A stretch of 64,000 nt of DNA from Acestrorhynchus altus (taxonomy: Eukaryota; Chordata; Actinopteri; Characiformes; Acestrorhynchidae), in NCBI GenBank assembly GCA_034509495.1, contig CM067511.1:24689200-24753199 (forward strand). Reading direction: 5' to 3'. Shown here piece by piece: positions 1 to 14,419 of the stretch. How positions within the stretch are numbered: the stretch's first letter is position 1; each line of letters begins with the position of its first letter. The notes under the pieces are model-generated. The model was not told the DNA's origin, did not search any database, and saw only the letters and a program-made list of their open reading frames with translations. A program made the position numbers and the translations under genes.

Positions 1-119
1 TTCTTTAAAAAGCATATGATTGTTTATTGACTAGTAATTAGTCCCAAAATATTAGTTTATATTAAATCTCAATTGACTTTATGCTGTTAATGCATGTACC
101 ACATGCTATTTTCACATTA

Positions 120-162
<43 letters not shown>

Positions 163-3100
163 CACTACTAATAACTTCTCTATTTATTATAGTATTTTTT
201 TTACTTAATTACTGTTTGATTATTGAGAAAGAATCTCTTATCCAAATCCTATATCTGACCATGCTGTTTAGGTACACACAGAGGTCCTCTAGACTTAATA
301 AACCTCAAATAGGTGTTGCATTTACCACAGGAGAGATACAGTCTGCAGCAAGCAAAAAGCTGGACATACATTCCCTTAAAACAGGTTAGTTTACTTCAGT
401 TTTAAACCTTATGATCATACCCAAATAACAGAGGTGGAGCTGCCAGCAGCCTGTAGTCTGCTACAGTAAACATGCAGGAAGTGCTATTTTCCATTACTCT
501 TTTGTGTGCAGGGGCCTATATATGACAATTTTATTTAAGTGTGAATTAAACATATTCGTGTTTAAAATAATATTGTATCTGAAACAACTACAACTTATTT
601 TTTTCCAAGTTTAACTACCAACAGCAATCACAGCATACTGTTAAATTTTGGATGCACTGGGAGTAAATTCCCTCTGTCCCTCCTTAAATCTATGACTATG
701 ATAACTTTTTACATTTCTATTTGCGCTTCAGGTCATTAACAGAAATGGCTTTTAAATCTCTAAGCTGCAGCGCCCAATATTATAATCACCTTTCGAATCA
801 TGGCTTTCATTAAAATTTGACTTGATTCCATCACATGCTCTAATGGTTTACTTGCTGATGAGTGAGTGGTCTTTATCCTTCCCTAATGAACTCTAAATGA
901 GAGGAAAAGCATTTTAGGCCAATATCTGTGCTTTGAGAAAGACAGTGTGAGCAAAGGATTTGACACCCAAGCCATTTAATGAATCTTGGAATTGACAATC
1001 ACACTGCAGTCACCATTCTTTAAGCCCGGATATCAAACGCCATACAAGGTGAATGAGTTGGCCCTTATCAGAAGCCATTGCTGGCTTAGGGCATATTATA
1101 ATATCCATGCGTGAACGAGTGAGGCCTGGCTACCCATAATGATCATGCTCAACTTCAGACAAGTATTTCTACATTTCATTTTAGTCTGTCTGAAAACTTC
1201 CTCTCTCATATCTATCAGGAGAAAGTCACTCTTACTTTGTTTGAAGCTAGAACTCATAAGCCAAGGATATATTGCAAGTTCTTTATTAATGTGTTTGTGC
1301 CAAGGCTATGTTCTGGCACAGCTCTAATACTTCAGTGTCCTTGGACCTGATATGTGTGTAGAACAGGATCCTTCAACAGTAGGTCTGACAGCCCAGTTCA
1401 GAGCTTGTTAAGTTTTTTTTGTTAACAGTGTGATGAGTACAGTGGGCTTTTAGCCACCAATAGTACATATACACATCACTGTTCTGTTAAAAGATACTGA
1501 ACTCTGCTCCTGAACCTAAGCTTGCAGAAACTGGAGTGGGCATGATTAATATAATGAACATGTACATCTAATTTAATCTTAGTCTTTTGTTTTTTATTCA
1601 CTTACTAGTCTTAAGGATTATTGATACGATATTCTGTATTTTCCAGCAGCTTTGAAGGATTTCTTGAATGAATAATAACTGAAGAAAATATTAAATGGTT
1701 GATAAGTGATTACAGAATTGAAAATAATGTATTATTATGCAACACCACAATATTGTATTACATGCCATTACATGCATAATATACAATGTGTATATATAGA
1801 AAAAGACTAGGAATTCCAAATCACTCCAATGTTTATTTAGACTGAAAACTTTTAGACTAAGAGTGTGACCAAAATGTATTCCTATTTACACACTCCAATT
1901 TTCCTTAGAGTGGCCAAATTTTAAGGTGGAATTCAAATGTGATTTTGAGGGCACTATAATCTCCCACAATTCACTGGTAATTTATAGTAAACATCATGAA
2001 TATTGACCAGATGCAAATGTGAGTCTCATTACAAAGTTATCCAGTGGAACAAATAGATCTGAGGATGTTTGCTTATATAGCAGCTAGCTAAGCCAGTGAC
2101 AGTTACAAGGCACTGGATGCTGTGAAATTCAGATGTTTTCCCATGTAACATTAGACAATTAATGGGAGGCCTATTAAAAACAACATTATCAATGATAATT
2201 TTATGAATAGCACAAAGCTTTACTCATTTAAATTCAGAATTGAGTTTGTGTGCTTATTTGACCCCGTATTGATGAGGAAGTGTCTGAATTCTGCCTTTCT
2301 ACCACTGCTTAGTAAACTAAAGAGTCTATCCCTATATAGGGCAATACTAATGAGGGAACAGAAATCCATTTCAGTCACAGCCTAAGATTAATCTTAAGGG
2401 TTCTGAATTTTTAATAGCAAACTATAATCCAGCTTGTAACTAGAATCTTGCTTGTTTAGTTATACCATCTATTTCCTAGATATTTTGTAGGGCTGAGTGA
2501 TCTGACAGGAAAAAAAAATAAAACAAAAAGCCCATATCTCAATATGCTTAATAGTATTAGAGATATATCATATCATACAAAACCTTATGAACATTATGAT
2601 GAAAACCTTAAAGTATAATAGTAAAAATATCAGTGTTTAATTGTAACACCAAAACACAGCATGCTGTATATTTACACTGTAACCTTTAATTGCAAGTTGC
2701 AGATGCATAATAGGATAATAAATGGCATTTCAGTCACTATCTACAATAACAATTACAGCGTGTGCTGAATATTATAGTATAGCTTATTGTCAGCACATGA
2801 CAAGCCTTTTCTTGCAATCTATGACTTTTTTCCTACCAGTAAAAATGTTTGTGTTGGTATAATTAGGATTTGTTAAAAATATGGATATTCAAAGAACAAA
2901 TGAAACAGCTTGAGCAGTATGAGTTTGAATTACAATTAACTTAGGAAAGCAATTAAATGCTTGGTGCTGTGTGGAACTAATGGGTGAGTCGATCAAGTGT
3001 TCAGCAACCTTGTTAGTTTGAATTTCTCAAGGTTGACAGCAGTCAGGGCAACCAAACAAATTTTAGAGCAGCTCGCTATACTGAATACAATACCAGTGAT

Positions 3101-4604
3101 CAAACGTGGTTCCCTTGAATAACTTGGAGCCTCTAATCTTTTTTTCATTTATCATTCAGCAAGTCTGTTAAAGTGTGATATCAAGCACTGTTCTCATATT
3201 GGCAATGTTTTGCACCACTTTCATTAACAGATGGCTCTGGGAGCAGGTAAGCATGGTAACACACAGTAAGGAGTGGTAATCTCAGGCATTGTAAAACACA
3301 GGTGCAGTCAGGTCAACACAATACCCTCATAAAAAAAGGTTGCAAAGGTTTAGCATCAACTAAAGATGCATAAAACAATGATTTGCTTCACACGTCTAAT
3401 AAAAAGGCACATTTTCAGATTTCATCTATGTCCATTCACCAAAAACCACAATGCATTAAGAGTCTCCTTCATGTCTAAACAATACCGGTCTTTTGGAACA
3501 CCCCCAATAATTTCACTACTCTACTCTGGCCCAAGCAAGTCATAAATTTATTTTGCCATCTTAGGTGGAGTCGTTGTAAAAAATCCTTACTATGAAACCT
3601 GCAGCTCCGATTCTTCTCTCCACTGCTGAACCTCAGACTTGGTCCAGAGTTAAGTTAAGCTACATGGTGTCGTAAGTGAGCCTATGTGATGTCAGCTTCA
3701 AAAAATGACTCTCAAAGTCATTTCCTGATGCTGTTGTGGATTTGGATGAATCAGACTTCTTCAGTTTTATCCAGTTCCTGAAAGTGTTTTGACAGTTCGC
3801 CACATTCTAGCTTTATTCGTAATTTCTCTAAAGAGCCCCACTTTTAAGAATTACAAGGCTCTATCTATCTATGTTTCTTTGTGCCATGTATGTATCTATG
3901 TGCTTTTTCTCGTCATTGAAAGAGCAATCAGAACTTGCAATGTTGTCTAAACAGTATGGTAGAGAGGACAGTAACAATCTGTTACAACAAACTGTTACAA
4001 GACTCTTCCCCCATCACATACGATCCTCGCTAGGAGGGTGAAGATAAGCACATGCTTCCTCCAATACATGTGAAGCCAGCCACTGCCTCATTTCAAACTG
4101 CCACCATTGCATCATTCGCCAGGTCACTAGGTTAACAGACACCTGTGTTGGTATTATGTGGGGAGAGCTGCCGATGGCAACCCGAGATCCTCGGATCATA
4201 GTGCTAGTGCATTTAGACTGCAGAGCTACTTTCAGACATTATGCCCCTCCTCCCGATAAGGGGGTACAATCAGATAATGGTACAAAGCATTGGTAGCAGA
4301 GAATTATAATTCATTCTGTAAAGCCCTTCAATCCTTTAAATCCTTAAGTAAGACTTTAAGGTTATTTTTCTTGTCACATTATACCTGTAACAACCCTCCT
4401 AGCTCTAGTGCAAATCTAAAAAAGTAAATGTGAAGACAGTAAATATGTCTTACATGTAACAAATATGTTGACTGACTACACTTGGTGTTGTGTGTTGGCT
4501 GGACTACAATAAACTAGTTTAATAACCTTGCTAATTCTCTTCCAAATATCTGTAAAAACAACCTTAAAAAATGACCTCTTAAAAATGTATAATGTGGCAC
4601 TCAC
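1..4604 (-). other. AP2B1: AP2B1 intron, cut by the left window edge
   Basis: This AT-rich stretch follows the donor of the last AP2B1 exon seen (CAGTCTG then GTGAGTG, minus strand, at 4604). I looked in both strands for the missing hinge and ear exons and found none, so they lie left of the window. It holds a TTA repeat near 116-162, a possible transposon end at 2488 starting TAGGGCTGAGTGATCTG, and a possible dispersed repeat near 4014-4200. The short open frames here are not supported as genes. Confidence 0.75.
116..162. repeat. (TTA)n microsatellite
   Basis: About fifteen uninterrupted TTA/ATT units in AP2B1 intronic DNA. Translated, it gives a run of leucines that should not be taken for a protein. 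Confidence 0.95.
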
Positions 4605-5594
4605 CAGACTGTCTAGACCTCCTCCTAGTAGGTCCACAGCACCCATCTGCATGGAGGACACCTGGGGCACGTTGACTGGAGGGCCCAGGTCCAGGTTGAG
4701 CAGGTCACCCAGGAGGTCACCCTGAGAGGGGATAACCTGAGGCTGGTCGATGGGAGCTGCTGGGCCAGCGCTGATTGGGCTCTCCCCAGTGTCAATGCTA
4801 CAGAGGAGAACGACAACATACAAAGCAAATGAGTGAACATGATGCAAACAACAGAGAAAATCAATCAGGCATTGTTCTCAGAGAAGAACAGAAGCAGTTG
4901 TCTGTTGAGGCTTTTTCCAGCCCTGTCAGCTGACAACAGATTCAAGAGACTTGTTTACCTCCATATTATTCTGACAACAAAATCATTAAGACAAATATTG
5001 TTCACAAAAGTCAACTTTTGTTTGATTCAGACTGTCAGAAAGTATAAAAAGGTCAAGTGAATTTAAGGCTGCAAATAACTCATTTCTGAACATTCAATGA
5101 AACTACAAACTACTATTGAATTATTTGAATTGAATTACTATTATTTAAATCTCTTCTTCTATCACAGTCCAGCAAATCAATTCATCACCCCCTGTAGTCT
5201 ATGCTTACCTGAGGAAAGGACAGCGTAACTTATTACTTCAGCCCAAAATGAAATCTCCTTTGAATTACATATTTCTAAAATTACATTATGCTTACAAGTT
5301 TCACAAAAAATCCCTCTCAAAGTACCTGCCATGCTGGATGGGCAAGTGCTTGCGGTGGATGCCATGGCTGCCCTCCACAAATGCATTGGGGGGTTTGTGG
5401 TAGACGGATGCCAGTGAGCCGATGTGACAGATGAGCTCGTCCAGCAGGGTTGGCTCAATCAGGTCAGTCTCCTCTGAGATCAGGGGCTTCTCAGAAAGCA
5501 CCACCTCCTTGGCAGTCACTGGATCAGTGGAGAGCAAACGCCAATAGATGTAGCCGCGGTCACGCAGGTCAGGGTTATCAGAGTCCTGTGTGGG

Positions 5595-5670
<76 letters not shown>

Positions 5671-8600
5671 CCAGAAAGTGACAGTCAGCAGAGTTCATGA
5701 AAGTACACATTTGTCAGCCAACGAAGTATAACCACTGATAAACTGTGTCTTTACTCAACGAAAAGTATGTGTTACTCTATTGTGACCTCAATCACCTGAA
5801 AATCAGAAGTAAATTGAGAATTAAACTGGTTCTGGATAAACATGATGAGTACAGGCTGTGTTATGATATAGATAGATAGATACTTGATCAAATGGTCAAT
5901 TGGTTCTGTAACCTCCATATGACTGAATAATACAAGTGTGTGCTGAGCTTCTTCTTGGGGAGTAAGGTGAATATCAAAAGGAAAGTCTCACCTGTGTGGC
6001 CAGACTGAGCACTTGCTGTACCAGCTCCTGTGTCTCTGAGGGCTTTTTCAGGAACAGCTTCACTATAGCAGTCAGCAAGGTTAGTTGAACCTACAGGCAA
6101 AAAGCTCCAAATCATAAATATTTAATTGGGTTAATCAGAAAGATAAAGATGTTTTGACTTGGAAAAAATTATATCAATATGCAACTGATGCAACCTGTTT
6201 GTAGTTAAAGAGTAGAGCATCCGCTGTGAACTTCTCTAATTGGTTTAACTAATGACTATTTGATTAAATGACCTATTTATCCATTATGTCTTCGGTGGCT
6301 GCTCTCCTCTCCTCATCATAATCACTCAAAGATGAATATAAGTAAAAAGTCATTTTTTCTATTGTGATGCAGCAAAGCAACAGATGCCATGTCACCTCCC
6401 AGGCTTCCTGTAATGTATTGTGATCATTCTACAGGACAGTAAGTATAATAAGAATATTAGAACATGAATAGGCTTTGTAATAACACTCCTCATTAACAGC
6501 ATCCACAATTAATCAACTTAAATTAAGATTAATCCAGGCAGCCCTAATTTAAAAAAAAATAAAAAGCAGTCATTTAGCTTCAAACAACTTACTTTCATTA
6601 ATGGGAAAATTTATCTTTAGCCATCTGGATGAGCCCAATTTGATTTCTGCATGTACAATGCCTATTCTGCAGTATAACACACCTGAGTACTCTCATCATG
6701 GAAGCCCTCCAGGAAACTCTCCAGAAGCTCATCAGCATTGTCGATCCTCTCTGCATATTCACCCACAATCCAGATCATGGCAGCACGAGCATCAGGTTCA
6801 TCCAAAGAGTCCAAGTTCTCACACAAAGTAGCGATGATGCTCTCATACCTACCCAAACACAATTAAAGTGTTTTGAGTAGAACAGATCTTTGCTTTGGAA
6901 AGAATAAAAAACTGTAAAATTGTGAGACTCAAAACACTCAAATTGAAATAAATTTGCATAAAAATGGTTTAATGACATCAAACTCTTAGAAAAGTATGCA
7001 AACAATGAGTGAGCATTCACAAAACTGATTATAAATTAACAGACACACACAACTTCTGATCCAGAAGAAAACTGCATCATTGTTAACTTGATCATAATCT
7101 GTCAGAAAAGTGTATAAAGAGCATATAAATTAGCTTAGCTGAACACAAACTTCTAAGTGCCATAAAAAGGCATTAGCAGGAGTGCAAAAACATGTTAACT
7201 AAAATAGCACAAGTTACTTCTCCAAGTAAAGCAGTGCACAATAATGCTGGCATTTCTGAGTTGAAGTGGATAAATTACATTATTTACAACCAATCTTCTC
7301 TTACTGCCAACTCATCCCTAAGAAATTCTGTTTTAATCTAATCATGCAAATAAGAGCGCACACATACTGTTAGTGCATTATATAACATGCCCTCCATAAT
7401 GTCTGCTCCACAATATAAAATTTCAAACGAATTCACTAATTAACTAAAGTACACATTCCAGACCTCAAGGGTATTTTGCTATATTTCACTTTTTTTTGCT
7501 CAAAAACTTGGTATTACCATGTATACACAATTAAGAGAGAATGAAATGAAGGGAGCAGTGAAAAAAGTGAAATATCGACATGGGTGAAACCATGCAAATA
7601 TAAAGACTGAAATATATATGTGAATCATTTCTGATTGGTGTGATTTGTCATTTTAAATTGTGGAACAGGTGGTTACTTTAGAGGTACACAATCTTGAAAG
7701 CAGCATTATGCAAAAATCATTATTTCATGTTTCTGGGCTCCCCCTACAGTTGGGCAGTAGGATTCACACTGAAACAACCCTTAAGATCAAGTTCTATACA
7801 GCATTTAAAAGCTTACACATACAGAATCATCTAATGTGGAAGAATCACACACAATGTTACACAAAAATAACATGCATTATGCAGTTCTTAGGAGCATTAT
7901 CCTGCCCTTGCAGGGTGCAGTTTGTGATGTGATAAAACTTATGCTCCCTTTTGCAGGTCAGTGGAGAATGAACATGATGTTTAAGATGTTCTTTTACAGT
8001 GCTTAAAGAAAACATTTCAGGGTAGGTTCCTGAACATCACAATCAAACTTGCAATGCTATGGGACTATAAGGAGAGAGACTGACTTGTTAGGGTACTTGC
8101 GGAAGATGTCCCTAATCACCACGATGGCCTCCTGCACCACATAGTTCACCTTGGTCTGAATGAGGTCCAGCAGTGTGCTTACACAGCGCTCAGCAGATTG
8201 CTATTGAGAGAAACAGAGCGAGCAGCCAAGAGAGTAAGAGAAAAAAGCAAGAGAGAGATAAATGACTGAACATTTCTGTAGGGGGTATTTTACAGACTAA
8301 ATTGCTGGGATTAGTGATGACTAATAGCTGCACTTCAGCTGTAATTTATAAAGTTTTTAAGTAGGTCCATGATAATAGAAATGCCCCTCTGGGGGTTAAG
8401 GCTGCTTTATGGCACAACTGGGACATACCTCCACTTTAATGGCACAGCGACCGATGGCTCGGACAGCTTTGCGGACAAAGTCCACATCTACCTCGGTGGC
8501 ATATTCTTTCAACTCAGCCAGCACCTGAGAATGAATCATAACCTGGTCAATGCACCTGCAGAAACTGGGATTTGAAGCAGAATACAATCACTGCTGTCAG

Positions 8601-11600
8601 AATCTATTCTGTATGATTTTGGATTATTATTTCACGCATTTGCTCCATTTTATCTGGTAAAAATGAATTTTCTGGTTTGTTTCCAATGTTTCCAAACTTT
8701 TTCATACTTAACTTTAAATGATTTGTGTTTGTGCCCATTCTACAATTGTAATTACAGTGTATTCCATAAGAATACGTGTGATCCAAAACATAAATAGTGT
8801 AATTGAACTTAATTATAATGAAATGTGACATTAATTCATGAGATCATCACCTATAGAATCATAATATTCTTACAGAGTGGTGGACTAGGGCTGGGCGATA
8901 TGGACAAAAAAAATCATAACCTAATAGTTGCTGCTGAATGGAGACAAAGGATATATGACAAAAATACAATGTGGAAAAAATGAAGACACCTCCTAAACTC
9001 TAACTGTGTTTAAACATACTGAAATTTGATCTTCAGAGAATGTTAATGGGGCAGAGATGAGCAGAGTAGGAGGAGCAGCTGAGAGCAGCAGGTGGAGCAG
9101 AAAAAAAGGTTTTCAGCTAAATTAAAGCAGAATGTTATTTAAAAACTTCAAAACTCTCTATATAAATGATGTCACCTCAACCCATATCACGTTCTGTATA
9201 TATCCAGATATAGATATTAATATTGATATATTGCCCAGCCCTATGGTGGACCGGCCCAATAATTTTTTGATATCCACAATACTCCCAGTAGTGCACAATA
9301 TAGCAAAATACTTATACATAGTATACATGTGTAGTATGGCACTCATTTAGTAACAAATGCTCCTTTTGTATGCATGTACACTCAGGGGGAACAACCACTA
9401 TTGTAATAGAGACATGCAAGTCTAAAGAACCTTTTAGAAGCTTTAAAGAACCTTAACTTGAAGTAAAGGTTATCAGTTTATTACACTCACACTCCAACAA
9501 ATATGGTTCTTTGTGGAACCAAAGATTGACCCTTTGAAGTTTGTTTATTTTTAAAAATGTGTCTGTGATGGAGCGACACTCAATGGAGCGATTAGATCAA
9601 AGCAACAAAATCTAAGCTCAATACATAAACAGCACAAGGCTAGAGACAGGACTTTACTAGAGATGGAAAAATATTTACAGTTACTTAGCAGCAGCGCCAG
9701 CGGGGAGATTTAAGTTTTACTCCATGGACTCCTGGGTTGTGTGAGCATGCTTGCACAATCTAACACAAAGAGCCCCTGGCAGCCACTTAGCAGGCTGTAG
9801 TTCAAATACACAACAACACATGTAGCAAAGGCTCCTCTTGGGCACTGTTCCAAGTGATATAATGAATAGTAAGAGTGAGATACCTCACATAAGAAAAACA
9901 AATATGCTGGAAACAGAAACACAAAGGAAGGTTTTATTCAATTTCAGCTATTACTAGACCTGTCCCACTCTGGCCCCTATCAAACAAAAGTGAGATCGTA
10001 TGCACATACCATTAAAGAAATTGGCAACTTAGCAGTAATGTGTAAATATATTCACCTGACATTCCAATACATTTGTGATGCAGTGATCAAATTACAATTG
10101 GAATACTCAAAATTACACTTGCAGATGGTCAGGGATGCAGCTTATCCACATTTAAGGGAAGTGTGATCATACTGCATTTTTTGTGATCAGATACAGCCAG
10201 TCTCTCACACTGTGTGTATGCAGGTGCTCATGCTCATCTACTGGCAGATGATGGCAGTATTACAGACCTTGTTCCCTCAAAGTCTTAACAGTAGAACCCT
10301 CACACCACCCCCTAAACTGTTCACAGTCTGCCACATCTGCACAACTACGATGAGAAGTACAGGAAGAAAAAATGGAAATTTTATATGCATTAATGGGTTT
10401 TAGGATTTTTTTACACAGGAAAGTAAAACCACATATCATCTGTTCAGAATCTCGGTCAACCTATATCCAGATACAAAATGCCAAGTGTAAAAAGATTCCA
10501 TCAAACTCAAATTTTGCTTGAGTTTGGAATGACATTGCTCACTTATATGCTTAAGATTTACACTGTTAATGGTAAAAAAAAAAAAAAGCCCAGATTCCTT
10601 GACTGGTTATTTCAGACATTGCTTTTTAACTAGGGTGTGATATACTAATACTAATTTAAGAAAATAAAACTTCCAGAACTGACAACATCTGATGAGTGAC
10701 TTCTATATAACATAAAATCATGTTCAGCTAGTTAACATTTACTCTCAGATATGACGGAATAGTTAATTGGCTACATTAGCTTGTACAGTTTAGCCTGTTA
10801 TTTTAGTAATGCTCGTCAGTGATTAATTATTAACATAATGTTATTTTTAGATTTAATATTTAAATTGGCACTATTCATTAAACACCAAAACAACAATCTA
10901 TCAGTTTTATTACTACTAACAACTTATATAATAATCTAAATATATATAAAATATATATAAAATGTATATATATATATATATATAAAATATATATAAAATG
11001 TATATATATATATATATATAAAATCTTAAATAATCTAAACACTATCTTATTTAATCAGCTAATTAATGAGTTGAGCAATATTGGGAATCAACTTGTTCAG
11101 TAGCAGTATGTGGTGGAGGTGGCTGTACCTGGGCAATGTTGGCCTGAGAGGCAAGCCGAATCATGATGTCCAATTTCTCTAGCTTGACATAGATGGGATC
11201 GTTGTACTTGACAAAGAACACCTTGATCTCTTGCTTCAGGATTTCAGGCCTGCCAGTAGAGCAAACACACAAACCCACATTTACATGATTTAAAAGGTCA
11301 GCAAACTTTCTAAATTTTTACTCTGTTTTTTCATAACAGGACCAGTGTGGTGTATATTAGGGTTTCGCCAGGTGTAGCAGCACTGATTCAGCATATCTCT
11401 CACATAAGCAGGTGTGAAGAAAGTAACCTGTAAGGATGTGAACCTAGAGAATATCATTCTCTAAGTGACAGAGTACACCAGATGGACAAACATGAAAAAA
11501 GTCAATATGTCTGGTAGAACCCCCCCCCCCTTTCCACTTTATTTTACTTAAAAAATTAATTTGGTTTAAAAGAGTTTTTATTAAACATATGGAAATTATT

Positions 11601-14343
11601 AAACATCTGCAAAGAGTGGTTGGGGTAAGTGTAATTACTGAAGAGGAATACTGCCATCTAGTGCTAGCAGTCTTTGATGAGTGTCACCCAAAGTGTTTAT
11701 ACGGTATCTATTTCAGTCTAACCCGCCCCCATGTTTATATGTGAGAATATATGAATCACTGCTGAAGCCTCTAATCAAATGTACATTTATATGTATTCAA
11801 TGCCAGTGAGACAACTCGTGAATCTGACCTCTTCTGCACAATAAGGTTGATGTTCCTCAGAGCCACATACTGAACCTCAGGCTCTCCAGAGAGCAGTGTA
11901 ACCAGAGGAGGAGACAGCTTCTTCAGCAGGGTATTGTAGTAGTCCGAATCTTTAGACAACAACTCTAGAAACTTCATCAGTACCTTCACTGCCGACAGCA
12001 CCACTGCTGAGTTGGCGTGGGAGAGACGCGGGGTCACACGCTCGCATATGCTACAAAAGCAGTTCAAATATAAAGTTAAAACTCTCTCACTTTAAAGCTA
12101 GCAATAAGCCAGTCTCTAAAGAGAAAGAAAACTTGTGATGAGTAATGTACAAAAACAAAGGTTTAACACGGAATGATCTATCTGTTGAATGCATGTCATC
12201 TGAGAGGTGTTTCGTTTGGTTGCTGTGTGATCATTTGGTTGATTTATTATTATAATCTTGGAGTCAGTAAGTTACACTACCAGTTGGCACAACTTCAAGT
12301 TACCTCTGTTTATTACAATCGATTTAAATCAAAAAATGCATTAGGTCTGTTACCTCTGGGCTTCCCGTTCATCTTTGGGGTTGTAGTTAGACAAGCAATC
12401 TAGGATAAAGATCTGACCCCATTCTGTGCATTCATTCAGGGCCGTCAGCAGCTTGTTGATGTTCTGAGGGTTCAGGTCCAGGAGATTACTGTTAGGGTGA
12501 GACTCACTGATTTCAGACAGTGCAGCCACTGCATTAGCCACAACCTAAAGAGAGAGACAGGAAAATGATAGTTTATGTTGTATGCAAAAAGAACAGAAGG
12601 GGAAGCCATTAGGAGGAAAGTGGCATGAATACATACCAGCTTAATCATCCTAATGCACTCATGTTTGCAGCTACAGATTACAGGTATTTGAAGTAAGGAG
12701 TTAGAAAAACAAGCTTAACATTAAAATACAGGTACATTCAGTGCTGGATGGAGCTCCCATTTCTGCTTCATGGCACTGGTCACATCCTACACCGTAACTT
12801 AATCCATTTGAGCATTAAATATGGCTTAGCTTAGGTGTTTTTTCTTGACTTCAAAAATACTTTAAACCTATTTATTTGAAATGCATTTCATCTAAAATTT
12901 TCTGACAGAAATGTTGATTAATGTTGAACACAAGCCTATTTTAACTAGCTTAGAAATATGTTCCAAGTAGATAACAAAGCAAGTTATTTCGAATAAGAAT
13001 TTCTCATGAATATAATTGCAAATGTACTTCTCAATCTGAAAAAGCATATGAATAGTGTGTCTCTGTCTATCCATCTGTCTCATTTATGCTAGAGAATTAT
13101 TCCAAAATGGAATAAGAAAAAAGAATTCCATCACAAATCTACACACAATAGCCCACAATTTCAAAGTAAGAAACTGAGCTCAGGTGCATCTTGTTTCCAT
13201 TGATCATCCTTCAAATGTTTCTACAGCTTGATTGGACACCTGTGGTAAATCCAGTTGATTGGACAGGGTTTGAAAAGGCCCACATCTGTTTATATAAGGT
13301 CCCATAGTAGACAGTGTCAAAGCACAAACCAAGCCATGAAGTCTAAGGAATTGTTTGTAGATCTCAAACACAGGATTATATTGAGACACAGATCTGGGGA
13401 AGCGTACAGAAAACACTGTGCTGCATTGAAGGTCCCAATGAACACATGGTAGGATGGCCTTAGTCAGGGAGGTGACCAAGAACACAATGGTCACTATGAT
13501 CGAACTGCAGCATTGCTCTGTAAAGACAGGAGAACCTTACAGAAGGACAACCATTCCTGCAGCACTCCACCAATCAGACATGTTTGGTAGAGTGCAGATG
13601 GAAGCCATTCTACCAAAAGTAAAAGGCACATGACAGCCCATCTGAAGTTTGCCAAAAGGCACCAAAATGACTCTCAGGCCAAGAAAAACAAGAAGATTTA
13701 ACTTTGTGGGCTGAATGCCAAGCATCATGTCAGAAAGAAACTAGAGACTGCTCATGACCTAGCCAAAACCATTCCTACAGTGAATCATGATGGAGGTATC
13801 AACAATTTCTGCAGCAGGAACTGGGAGACTAGTTAGGGTTGAGGGAAAGATGACTGCAGTGTACTGTGACATCCTTGATGATAACCTGCTCCAGAGTGCT
13901 TTGGACCTAAGATAAACAACTCTATGAATGTCCTGACTTGAAACCCAATTCAATATCTCCAGATATCTAAAAATGGCTTTGTACCACAACTTCCCTTCCA
14001 ATGTGTTAGAGCTTCAGAGGTTCTGCAAAGAAGAAATGGGAGAAACTTCTCCCAAACAGCTGTGCCAAGCTTGTAGCATTCTACGCTAGACTTGAGGCTG
14101 TAATTGCTGCCAAAACAGCTTCAACAAAGTATTGAGCAAAGGCTGTGAATATTTATTTACATAATATTTTTGTTTTTTTTATTTTTAATAAATTTGCAAA
14201 GATGTCAAAAACAAACTTATTTCACTTTGTCACCATAAGGTATGGGGTGTGTACAATGGGAAAATTGAACTGACTCCATTTTGGAATGAGGATGTAACAT
14301 AAAATGTGCAAAAAGTGAACTGCTGTGAATACTTTTTGAATGC

Positions 14344-14419
<76 letters not shown>

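Noticed and set aside
81..389. Leu-rich 102-codon open frame on the plus strand
   Set aside because: The leucine run is the TTA microsatellite translated; the rest is unlike any protein and lies in AP2B1 intron.
5450..5731. Open frame with long Arg-Glu repeat opposite AP2B1 exon 12
   Set aside because: Product of the (GA)n repeat and the antisense of a real exon; no splice or start support.
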